Assembly (NCBI RefSeq): GCF_036127095.1
Contig: NZ_CP108006.1
Coordinates: 8,051,501 to 8,115,500, forward strand
Direction of reading: 5' to 3'
DNA: 64,000 nt
Source of the DNA: Streptomyces sp. NBC_00335
GTDB lineage: Bacteria; Actinomycetota; Actinomycetes; Streptomycetales; Streptomycetaceae
Part shown: positions 25,401 through 32,638 of the stretch, piece by piece
How the letters are laid out: every line of letters starts with the position of its first letter
Numbering within the stretch: position 1 is the stretch's first letter
The notes under the pieces: generated by a model
Told to the model about the DNA's origin: nothing
Seen by the model: only the letters and a program-made list of their open reading frames with translations
Databases searched by the model: none
Position numbers and translations under genes: made by a program

Positions 25401-27064
25401 CGGAACCCCGCCCGGTCCTCCTCTCTTCCCTGGACGCAACCCCCACCGAAGGACCGACCGAGACGCAAGCCGCGACGCAGACCGGGTCCCGGCCGCAGAC
25501 CCACACCCTGCGCCTCTCCCTCGCCACGCTGCCCTACGTCCGGGACCACTGCGTCTACCTCCAGCCCGACGCATGGCCGGAGGACTCCGACCGGTTCCCC
25601 GTGGTCCCCATGACGACGATGCTGGAGCTGGCGGCCGAGGCCGCACTGCGGGACGCACCCCCCGGCCTGGCCGTCATCGGCTACGAGCGGGTACGCGCCA
25701 TGCGCTGGCTCCCCGTGGAGCCGGCCCTCGACGTGGAGGTCACCGTACGGCCCGCCGGGTCCGGCCGCGTGCGCGTCACCCTCGGGGAGTACGCCGACGT
25801 GTTCGTACTGCTCGGAGAGGGCTACGAGGCCCTGCCCGGCCCCGACACCACCCCGCTGCGCGAGCCCCGGCCGGCCCCCGTCAGTGCCGAGGCCCTCTAC
25901 CGGTACCGGTGGATGTTCCACGGCCCCCGCTTCGCCGGGGTGCACGAGGTGCGGTCCGTCGGAGAGGACGGCATCCGGGGCGTGCTGCGGGCGCTGCCCG
26001 ACCCGGGGGCACTGCTCGACGCCGCCGGGCAGCTCTTCGGGCACTGGATGCAGTTGCGGCTCCCCGTGGACCGGCTGGTGTTCCCGGCCACCGTGGACGC
26101 CATCCGCTTCTCGGGGCCGCCGCCCGCCCCGTACGAGCTCGTCGGGGCCACGGCCCGGATCCGCGAGGTGCGCGATGTCACCGTGCGCGGCGACCTCGAA
26201 CTGCTCCGGGCCGACGGCCGGGTGTGGGCCCGGATCGACGGCTGGACGTACCGCCGCTTCGGCGCCGACGAGCGGGTCTGGCCGATGAAGTTCACCCCGG
26301 AGGTCTGCGGCATCGGCGAACCCCGCCCCGAGGGCTGGTGCCTGGCCCGCCGCCGCTGGACCGACCCCGCCTCGCAGGAGCTGGTCATGCGCCGCTACCT
26401 CGGCGCCGCCGAGCGCGCGGCCTACGAGCGGCTCGCGCCGCGCGCCCGGGTGCCTTGGCTGCTGGGCCGGATCGCCGCCAAGGACGCGCTGCGCCACCTG
26501 CTCTGGGACGGCGGGGCCGGGCCGGTCTTCCCGGCCGAGGTGCCGATCGGCAACGACCCGGCCGGGCGGCCCTTCGCCGGGGGCGCCCTGGCCGGGGGAG
26601 TCCACCTGACCATCGCCCACAAGGACCGGATCGGGGTCGCCCTCGCCCACCACGGCCTGCCGGTCGGCATCGACGTGGAACAGGTGACCACCGACCCGGA
26701 CGCGCTCATCCGCGTCGCCCTGGCGCCGGGCGAACTCGCCCTCGCCGAGCGGCTGGCGGCCCAGGAGGGCACCGGACTCCCGGCCGCGCTCACCGCCCTG
26801 TGGTGCGCCAAGGAGGCGGCCGCCAAGGCCGCCGGAACCGGACTCGGAGGCCGCCCGCGCGACTGGCGGACCACCGGCGACCCGGGCTCCGGCGAGCTGA
26901 CAGTGCTCTCCCCGGACGGGCAGCCGTATCCGGTCCGCACCACCCTGCTCGTGCTCGCGGACGAGCCACTCGCCCACCCCGACCACGTGGTGGCCTGGAC
27001 CGACCGTCCCGCGATTCCGTCCCCCGTCCCCTTCCACCTCACGGAGACCAGTCATGGCAGCTGA
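22385..27064 (+). CDS. PUFA-synthase-like protein: KS - AT-like - DH - phosphopantetheinyl transferase
   Basis: A 1559-residue partner of the upstream synthase. Domains: KS (about 38-520; Cys248 in DAACASS, His386, downstream KSMLGHT); PfaB-like acyltransferase (about 630-930; GHSLGE Ser699, GFHTP); double-hotdog dehydratase (about 1030-1320; His1055 in RDHCVY, Asp1212 in LLDAAGQ); and a fused Sfp-type PPTase (about 1340-1540; GIDVE near 1430, WCAKEAAAKA near 1475), which could prime the ACPs of this cluster. The GTG start overlaps the previous stop by 17 bp; GTG 22394 is an alternative. A short Gln/Gly repeat follows the start. Confidence 0.9.
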   Translation: MSGVPDRHRQGQGQGQGQGQAGGWGAGQRRHHRGPRPTDAAIVGMGAVFPGAADLAAYRRNLLAGTDCIGDVPPGRWDPEVYYDPGGAAGPVSGDRFYCRRGGFVDGLAAFDPTRFGIMPATVEGAEPDQMLALHATAEAIADAGGEGRLPADRSRIGIVLGRGGFMGVATARLDQRVRTAHQLAQTLRELAPELGERRIAAVRSAFQEALGPERPDASIGLVPSFTAARTANRLDFHGPAYTLDAACASSLLAVDQAVGLLAGGRCDAVIAGAVHHCHIATLWSVFTQLRALSPSERIRPFDRRADGTLLSEGTGVVLLKRLADAERDGDRIYAVIRGTGVAGDGRAASLMSPLVAGQVRALERAWREAGLDPRAPGALGLLEAHGTGTPVGDTAELDTLAQVFGSYAGAGMGGAAGLDAALDLDGGNAIGFGSVKSMLGHTMQASGMAGLIKAALAVHEGVLPPTLHLEEPHPGLARTRMRPVTAARPWERGPAPRRAGVNAFGFGGINAHVVLEEAPGAARRAEPSGRTTPSRPAAPVRRFLPLGGAAAPVGAPAREEVLLLAASDTAELTARLASGAPASGGDGPCRLAVVGPTPQRLALAAKVVARGRAWRGRGEVWFTPEPLGGRLAFLFPGLEPEFAPALDDVADRLGLERPRLTRGEELTERALDAIATGRFLARVLPELGIQADVLAGHSLGEWAAMVAAGMYRQDAADTFLDSLRPGSVKVPDLVYAALGCGTRRAEAALHGLDGVVVSHDNCPHQSVVCGAPAEVATVLERLKAEGVLGQELPFRSGFHTPMWEPYLGQVRAAFARLPLQRGTLPLWSATTCAPFPPEPEAVRELVVRHLLEPVRFRELTLRLYEDAGVRGFVTLGPGSLPGFIEDTLRDRPHYSVAASSPRLTGLAALRRTCAALWTEGHAPRWDRLAPDGTGGPARTANGRAAPVGPPAVPTAGRGVLLDLGSPLVRLGEAARATLSGLLPQATTPIAAPTQTTTTPTAPLPAEPRPVLLSSLDATPTEGPTETQAATQTGSRPQTHTLRLSLATLPYVRDHCVYLQPDAWPEDSDRFPVVPMTTMLELAAEAALRDAPPGLAVIGYERVRAMRWLPVEPALDVEVTVRPAGSGRVRVTLGEYADVFVLLGEGYEALPGPDTTPLREPRPAPVSAEALYRYRWMFHGPRFAGVHEVRSVGEDGIRGVLRALPDPGALLDAAGQLFGHWMQLRLPVDRLVFPATVDAIRFSGPPPAPYELVGATARIREVRDVTVRGDLELLRADGRVWARIDGWTYRRFGADERVWPMKFTPEVCGIGEPRPEGWCLARRRWTDPASQELVMRRYLGAAERAAYERLAPRARVPWLLGRIAAKDALRHLLWDGGAGPVFPAEVPIGNDPAGRPFAGGALAGGVHLTIAHKDRIGVALAHHGLPVGIDVEQVTTDPDALIRVALAPGELALAERLAAQEGTGLPAALTALWCAKEAAAKAAGTGLGGRPRDWRTTGDPGSGELTVLSPDGQPYPVRTTLLVLADEPLAHPDHVVAWTDRPAIPSPVPFHLTETSHGS

Positions 27065-27404
27065 CATCCTCGCCGAGATCACCGGCATGCTCGTGGAGAT
27101 CGTCGGTGACGAACACCTCCTCGCGGACGAGGTCACGATGAAGACGACGTTCAACGAGGACCTCGCCCTGGAGAGCATCGAGTTCGTCGCCCTCGCCGAA
27201 CTCCTCCACCACCGCTACGGAGCCCAAGTCGACCTGATGGGCTTCCTGTCCGAGAAGGACATGGACGGCATCCTCGCCATGTCCGTGGGCGAACTCGTCA
27301 CGCACATCGGCCGGATCACCCACGCCTCCCTCACGCACGCCACCCGCACCCATGCCTCAGCGGGTGCCGCCCGCGCCGCCGCCCCGGCCGGATCGGACGG
27401 CTGA
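27054..27404 (+). CDS. free-standing acyl carrier protein
   Basis: A 116-residue protein whose first 80 residues form an acyl carrier domain. The phosphopantetheine serine is Ser41 (EDLALESIEFVALAE). The C-terminal 30 residues are an Ala/Thr/His-rich tail. The ATG at 27054 lies inside the end of the PKS2 gene (11-bp overlap), so expression is coupled. It may shuttle the acyl chain from the synthase to the hydrolase or glycosyltransferase, or supply starter units; sequence cannot decide. Confidence 0.92.
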   Translation: MAADILAEITGMLVEIVGDEHLLADEVTMKTTFNEDLALESIEFVALAELLHHRYGAQVDLMGFLSEKDMDGILAMSVGELVTHIGRITHASLTHATRTHASAGAARAAAPAGSDG

Positions 27405-27410
27405 TCCGCC

Positions 27411-28286
27411 ATGGCCTTCGTTCCCGCGGGCGCCGTCCGCTTCCACGTCCAGCAGCTCCCGGCCACCGCGCACGCGGCCGGCCCCGACGCCGCCGACCGC
27501 CCCGTGGTCGTCTTCCTGCACGGGCTGGTCGTCGACAACCTCTCCTCCTTCTACTGCCCCCTGGCCGTCCCGGTGGCCCGGGCCGGGTACGAGGTGGTCC
27601 TCTACGACCTGCGCGGCCACGGCCGTACCGAGCGCCCGGACACCGGCTACGACAGCCGCACCGCCGTACGGGACCTCTTCGCCCTGCTCGGCGCACTCGG
27701 CCTCGGGCAGCGTCCGGTGCACCTGGTGGGCAACAGCTACGGCGGCACCCTGGCACTGCACGCCGCCCTCGCCCGGCCCGACCTGGTCGCCGGCCTCACC
27801 CTGCTCGAACCCCCGCTCAGCGGGGCATGGGTGGACAACATGGTGGACACCCTGTCGGCGGCCGCCCTCGGCCTGGAGGACAGTGCGGTACCCGCCGAGC
27901 TGCTCACCCTGCGGCTGCGCAAGGCGGCCAACCTCACGGCCATCGCCGACGACCTGCTCAACCGCACCACCCTCATCGACGACATCGCCGCGAGCCGCAC
28001 CTTCACCCCGGGCGACTACGCCGGACTGCGCTGCCCCGTCCTGATCGTCTGCGGCGAGCACTCCGAACTGGTCCCGGGTGCAATGGAATTGGCCCGCCAC
28101 GCCCCGCACGTGACCGCCGTCGAGATCCTGCCGGGCCTGGGGCACGACGTGCTGAAGGAGAACAGCGGAGCACTGCGAGCGGCCGTACTCGCCCACCTCG
28201 ACGCGACGGCCACGGCGGGGGCACTCACGGGGGCATCGGCATCGAGATCGACGGTACGGCCGCGGGCGGGAGCGCTGGTCCGATGA
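27411..28286 (+). CDS. alpha/beta-hydrolase
   Basis: A 291-residue alpha/beta-hydrolase with the oxyanion-hole region FLHGLVVDN, nucleophile elbow GNSYGG (Ser109), and late motifs VCGEHSELV and GLGHDVL, whose His completes the triad. The usual acid after the GE motif is Glu or displaced, so the acidic residue is not certain. It lies 6 bp after the ACP gene and shares an ATGA overlap with the glycosyltransferase gene. In this setting it may act as a thioesterase or acyltransferase that releases the chain from an ACP. Confidence 0.86.
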   Translation: MAFVPAGAVRFHVQQLPATAHAAGPDAADRPVVVFLHGLVVDNLSSFYCPLAVPVARAGYEVVLYDLRGHGRTERPDTGYDSRTAVRDLFALLGALGLGQRPVHLVGNSYGGTLALHAALARPDLVAGLTLLEPPLSGAWVDNMVDTLSAAALGLEDSAVPAELLTLRLRKAANLTAIADDLLNRTTLIDDIAASRTFTPGDYAGLRCPVLIVCGEHSELVPGAMELARHAPHVTAVEILPGLGHDVLKENSGALRAAVLAHLDATATAGALTGASASRSTVRPRAGALVR

Positions 28287-29458
28287 AGGTGCTCTTCACG
28301 GTGCCGCCGCTCGCGGGGCACGTCAATCCGACCGTGGCGGTCGGCGCCGAACTGGCCGCCCGCGGCCACGAGGTCGCCTGGACCGGCCCGCCCGGGGCGC
28401 TGGCCCGGCTGCTGCCCGAGCACGCACGGATCCTCTCCGCGGGCGCCGAAGCGGGCGGCGACTACGCGATGCTGCACACCCGCTGGCGCGATCTGCGCGG
28501 AGTCGGGGCGCTGCGGTTCCTCTGGGAGGAGGCGCTGGTCCCCCTGGCCAGGGCGATGCTCCCCGGCGTGGTCCGGGCGGCCGGCGCCTTCCAGCCGGAC
28601 GTGCTCGTCGCCGACCAGCAGGCCCTGGCCGGTCCGGTGGCCGCGCGGCGGCTCGGGATTCCCTGGGTGACCTCCGCCAGCACCTCGGCCGAACTGACCC
28701 TCCCCTTCGCGGACTTCCCGAAGGTCGGCGAGTGGGTGGCCGCGCAGATCGCCGGCCTGCTGGCGGAGTGCGGGGCCGAGCCGGAGCCGGCCGGAGCGGC
28801 GTGGGATCCACGGTTCTCGGAGCAGCTGGTCCTGGTGTTCTCCAGCCGCGAACTGGTGGGGGGAGACGGGAAGTTCCCGCCGCACTACGCCTTCGTAGGC
28901 CCGGCCTTCGGGTCCCGGCCGTCCGTACCCGGCTTCCCCTGGGAGCAGCTGGATCCGGAGCGGCGACGGGTGCTCGTCTCACTGGGAACCCTCAACCAGG
29001 AGGCCGGGGGCCGGTTCTACGGCGCGGTGCTGGGCGCCGCCGAACGACTGCACAAGGAAGTCCAGTTGGTCCTGGCGGCCCCCGCCGCCCTGGTCGGGAA
29101 GGTCCCCGGGAACGTCCTGCTGCGCGACAGCGTGCCGCAGCTGGATCTGCTCCGACACCTGGACGCCGTGGTCTGCCACGGCGGCCACAACACCGTCTGC
29201 GAGGCCCTCGCGCACGGGCTGCCGCTGGTCGTCGCCCCGATCCGCGACGACCAGCCGATCGTCGCCCGCCAGGTCGTGGAGGCCGGGGCCGGGGTTCGGG
29301 TGCGCTTCGGCAGGACCCGGGCCGAGGAACTGCGCGACGCGCTGACGGCCGTACTGGACGATCCCGGCCACCGCCGGGGCGCCCGGCGGATCCAGGCCTC
29401 ATTCGCCGCGGCCGGCGGGGCAGCCGCCGCGGCCGACCGGTTGGAGGAACTCGTATGA
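28283..29458 (+). CDS. MGT-family glycosyltransferase (GT1-like)
   Basis: A 391-residue UDP/TDP-sugar transferase of the macrolide/MGT type. The N-terminal acceptor domain begins VLFTVPPLAGHVNPTVAVGAELAARGHEV. The C-terminal nucleotide-sugar signature is intact: HGGHNTVCEALAHGLPLVVAP near residue 298, then DDQPIVARQV. Proteins of this class glycosylate lipids, carotenoids or polyketides at a hydroxyl. ATG 28283 overlaps the hydrolase stop (ATGA). Placed inside the lipid-synthase operon, it probably adds sugar to the synthase product. Confidence 0.92.
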   Translation: MKVLFTVPPLAGHVNPTVAVGAELAARGHEVAWTGPPGALARLLPEHARILSAGAEAGGDYAMLHTRWRDLRGVGALRFLWEEALVPLARAMLPGVVRAAGAFQPDVLVADQQALAGPVAARRLGIPWVTSASTSAELTLPFADFPKVGEWVAAQIAGLLAECGAEPEPAGAAWDPRFSEQLVLVFSSRELVGGDGKFPPHYAFVGPAFGSRPSVPGFPWEQLDPERRRVLVSLGTLNQEAGGRFYGAVLGAAERLHKEVQLVLAAPAALVGKVPGNVLLRDSVPQLDLLRHLDAVVCHGGHNTVCEALAHGLPLVVAPIRDDQPIVARQVVEAGAGVRVRFGRTRAEELRDALTAVLDDPGHRRGARRIQASFAAAGGAAAAADRLEELV

Positions 29459-31512
29459 CGCGCTCCCCGCTCCCTTCCCCCGCCCGGATCCGCCGCACCG
29501 CGCGCCCGCTGCTGTCCGGCGTCCGGTGGACCTCCGTCCTCCTGCTCGCCGCCCTCGGCGCGGGCACGGTGCGCGCGGCCCGCCGCCTGCGGGCGGTCCC
29601 GGTACTGCCCATGACCGCCCCCGCGGACGCCGGGGTGCCGCGCGCCGCCGGCTGGCGGCTGCTCACAGCCGGCGGCGTCGAGCCCGACGTGGTCACCTTC
29701 CTGGCCGCCTGCGCGTACGCCGACCGGGAGGGGCTGCGGGTACTGGACCTGCTGCCCGGGGACCTGCCCACCGAGCGGGTGCTCGGCCTGCTGCGCCTGG
29801 TTGACCCGGCCGGCTACCGGCAGGACCGGCTCGGCGAGGGGCGCGGGGCCGGCTTCGCCGTGCTCGTCGCCGAGGAGGTGCTCGCCCGGGCCGGGGTGGA
29901 CCTGCCGGGACCGGACGCCACGCCGGCGGAACTCATGGCCGTCGTCCGGCGCGTGAAGGAATACGCCGCCGATGCCACGGGACTGGCCATCGCACCCGCC
30001 CTGAGCTGCGGACCACCCGCCGCCACGGACGGACCGGCGCGGGCGGCCGAACTGCGGGCCCAGGGACTGCCGCCCGGGGCGCTCGCCGCCGCCCAGCTCG
30101 CCGGGCTGGCCCTGCTGGCCGGGGCCGCCGTACGCCAGGGCCGGTGGGGCGCCGCCGCGGCGGGGCTGTACTGGATCCAGCCCTACCTGGCCCTCGGCCG
30201 GTCCGGCGCGCTGCGCCCCGGCGACCTCGCCCGGGCCACGGCCGCCCGGCCCGTACGCTCCCTCGGCGCGGCCGTGCGTACGGCCGCCGCGACGACCCGT
30301 ACGCCGCCACCCGGGGCCGCCGTCCCGGCGAACGGCCCGGCCGCTGCGCAGGACGCGGACCGGACCGGCATCAGGGCCGAGGGGGTCAGGGCCGAGGGGG
30401 TCCGGGCGGAGGTGGTTCGGGCCGAGTCCCTCCGGGCCGAGTCCCTCCGGGCCGAGGCGGACCGGGCCGAGTCGGTCCGCGCCGAGGCCGTCCAGGCGTA
30501 CCGGGCCGACCTGGCCGCCGGCACCGACCGGTTCTTCGAACCGCGCCGCCCGGACTGCCCCTGGTGCGGCTCGCGCCGCCTCACCGTGCGGGTCCGGGTG
30601 CCCGACCTGCTCCAGGGCAAGCCGGGCCGCTTCACCCTGGAACAGTGCGGAGCCTGTGGGCACGTCTTCCAGAACCCCCGACTCTCCCCGGAGGGTCTGG
30701 AGTTCTACTACCGCGACTTCTACGACGGCCGCGGCGGCGAGGGCGCGGCCACCGTCTTCGGCCGGCTCGGCGCCGCCTACCACGGCCGGGCCGAAATGCT
30801 CCGCCCGCACACCGATCCCGTGTCCTGGCTCGATGTCGGCACCGGACACGGCCACTTCTGCAACGCGGCCCGCGCCGTCTGGCCCGACACCCGGTTCGAC
30901 GGACTGGACATGGGCGACGGGGTCCGCGAGGCCGAGCGGCGCGGCTGGGTGGAGACGGGGTACCAGGGCCAGTTCCCGGAGTTCGCGGTGAAACTGGCGG
31001 GTCAGTACGAGGTGGTCAGCATGTACCACTACCTGGAGCACACCCGGGACCCGCTGGCGGAACTGGACACGGCGGCCGCCGTCCTCGCCCCCGGCGGCTA
31101 CCTCACCATCGAACTCCCCGACCCCGAGTCCCGGATGGCCCGGCTGCTCGGCCCGGCCTGGCTGCCCTGGTTCCAGCCGCAGCACCAGCACCTGATCCCC
31201 TCCTCGAACCTGCGCGAAGCCCTGGCCGACCGGGGGTTCACCGTCCTCGCCGAGGAACACGGGCCGGCCCACCAGGGCAACGACTTCTTCGGCGCGGTGG
31301 CCCTGACCGCGACCCGGCTGGCTCCCGACCCGGACCGCCCCTGGGGGCCCCCGGCCACCACCGGCCGACGCGTCCTGACCGGCGCCGTACGCCTGGCCTC
31401 GCTGCCGCTCTTCGCCGCCGCGGCGGTGCTCGACGGACTGCGCACCGCCGCGGCCCGGCGCACGGACGGCGGCAACGCCTACCGGATGCTGGCCCGCAAG
31501 GACGAGCTGTGA
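29455..31512 (+). CDS. membrane-anchored fusion with zinc motif and SAM methyltransferase domain
   Basis: A 685-residue fusion. Residues 20-45 form one hydrophobic segment. Residues 55-260 are Leu/Ala-rich without an identified family and include another hydrophobic stretch near 215-245. Eight tandem pentapeptide repeats of the xRAEx type follow (305-344). A CPWC...CGAC zinc-ribbon-like motif (about 367-400) then leads into a class I methyltransferase (about 455-600; WLDVGTGHGHF SAM loop). The start overlaps the previous stop (ATGA). Likely role: methylation of the lipid or its sugar at the membrane. The N-terminal half has no assigned function. Confidence 0.85.
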   Translation: MTRSPLPSPARIRRTARPLLSGVRWTSVLLLAALGAGTVRAARRLRAVPVLPMTAPADAGVPRAAGWRLLTAGGVEPDVVTFLAACAYADREGLRVLDLLPGDLPTERVLGLLRLVDPAGYRQDRLGEGRGAGFAVLVAEEVLARAGVDLPGPDATPAELMAVVRRVKEYAADATGLAIAPALSCGPPAATDGPARAAELRAQGLPPGALAAAQLAGLALLAGAAVRQGRWGAAAAGLYWIQPYLALGRSGALRPGDLARATAARPVRSLGAAVRTAAATTRTPPPGAAVPANGPAAAQDADRTGIRAEGVRAEGVRAEVVRAESLRAESLRAEADRAESVRAEAVQAYRADLAAGTDRFFEPRRPDCPWCGSRRLTVRVRVPDLLQGKPGRFTLEQCGACGHVFQNPRLSPEGLEFYYRDFYDGRGGEGAATVFGRLGAAYHGRAEMLRPHTDPVSWLDVGTGHGHFCNAARAVWPDTRFDGLDMGDGVREAERRGWVETGYQGQFPEFAVKLAGQYEVVSMYHYLEHTRDPLAELDTAAAVLAPGGYLTIELPDPESRMARLLGPAWLPWFQPQHQHLIPSSNLREALADRGFTVLAEEHGPAHQGNDFFGAVALTATRLAPDPDRPWGPPATTGRRVLTGAVRLASLPLFAAAAVLDGLRTAAARRTDGGNAYRMLARKDEL
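30367..30486 (+). repeat. eight 15-bp in-frame tandem repeats
   Basis: Eight units of 15 bp, each encoding a variant of x-x-Arg-Ala-Glu, form a charged helical spacer between the N-terminal membrane region and the zinc/methyltransferase half of the fusion protein. Whole-codon units mean copy-number changes would keep the frame. Confidence 0.85.
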
Positions 31513-32561
31513 CGGGCCCCGGCGCGCGGACCGGCCCGGTCTGCGCCGCCACCGGCCCCACCACCGACCCCGCCACCGGCCGGGCTGCCACCGGCCCCAC
31601 CACCGGCCAGGCAGCCACCGGCCCCGGCCCCGAGGCGCTCACCGGAGGCGACCTGGCCCGCCGGGCCACCGCCGACCCGCTCTTCCGCCTGGTCGCCTAC
31701 GCCCTGGAGGCCGCCCACGGCCGCCCCCCGGCCGCCGTCTGGAGCGCCCCGTACACCTTCCACCTCGGTTCCCCGGGCCTCGTCGCGGCAGCCGGCTGGC
31801 CGGTGGCGGCCGCGGCGGCCCCGCGCGCCGACGGCCTCGTACGGCTCAGCTCCCTGGCCCACCCGGCGGACGGCTGCGACCTCCCGCTGACCCTGTCCGG
31901 GCCGCCGCCCGCCACCCCGGCCTGGGCCGCCCGCCCGTACGCACTGCTGCGCGCGCTGGCCCGGGCCGGGTACGGCCGGGGCGGCACCGACCTGCACGTG
32001 CAGGGCTCCCTCACCGCGGCCGCCGGGCTGGCCACGCAGGAGGCCGCGGACTGCGCGGTGGCGCTCGCGGTGGCCGACGTCCACACACCGGCGGGCGAGG
32101 ACCCGGACCGGGTGCGGCTGGCCCGGCTGATGGCGGAGGCGCTGCCGGACGGCGACGACCCGCTGCGCCGCGGCGCCCTCTTCGCCCGGCCGGGCAGGGC
32201 CCTGCTGCTCGGCCAGGGTCCACCCCGGCCGGAGCCCCGGCGGCAACGCCAGCGGTACGTGGTCTTCGACCCGGCCGACTCGGGCGCACGCCTGGTGCTG
32301 TTGGCCCTGCGGCCGGACCCCGACGGCACGCAGGACCGTACGGCCGACCTGGCCCGGGCCGTCGGGTGCGCCCGGCGGGCCGGGGCCCTGAGCGCCTGGC
32401 AGCCCGGAGAGCGGCCCGGGCGGAGCGTTCTGGTCCTGCTGCCCGAAGCCCGGCTCGCGACGGTGCGGGCCGCGGTCGCGGAGGACTTCCGCGACCGGGG
32501 GCTGCCCGTGCCCCGGTTCCTGAACATCACCGTGGCCGGCGCGGCCCGCCGCGAGGCGTGA
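31509..32561 (+). CDS. degenerate galactokinase/GHMP-kinase-like protein
   Basis: A 350-residue protein with an Ala/Thr/Gly/Pro-rich first 40 residues, then a region that aligns by pattern with galactokinases. The stretch from PAWAARPYALLRALARAG to DLHVQGSLTAAAGLATQEAADCAVALAVADVH corresponds to the GHMP core, and the C-terminus resembles the galactokinase end. The key ATP loop (normally GLSSSAA) reads GLATQEA, and the N-terminal substrate motif (GEHTDY) is not preserved. Catalysis is therefore doubtful. The GTG start overlaps the methyltransferase stop. It could bind a sugar or regulate, or be decaying. The assignment is by eye and moderate. Confidence 0.6.
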   Translation: MTGPGARTGPVCAATGPTTDPATGRAATGPTTGQAATGPGPEALTGGDLARRATADPLFRLVAYALEAAHGRPPAAVWSAPYTFHLGSPGLVAAAGWPVAAAAAPRADGLVRLSSLAHPADGCDLPLTLSGPPPATPAWAARPYALLRALARAGYGRGGTDLHVQGSLTAAAGLATQEAADCAVALAVADVHTPAGEDPDRVRLARLMAEALPDGDDPLRRGALFARPGRALLLGQGPPRPEPRRQRQRYVVFDPADSGARLVLLALRPDPDGTQDRTADLARAVGCARRAGALSAWQPGERPGRSVLVLLPEARLATVRAAVAEDFRDRGLPVPRFLNITVAGAARREA

Positions 32562-32638
32562 CGCCGGCCCCCGGCCCCCGGCCATCGACCACCGCCCCCC
32601 CCGAGCACCCCACCACTCATCACGAGGAGGAACCACCC

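Noticed and set aside
22286..27178. A 1630-codon open frame antisense to the second synthase gene
   Set aside because: It has no motifs, and the sense strand carries all of KS, AT, DH and PPTase.
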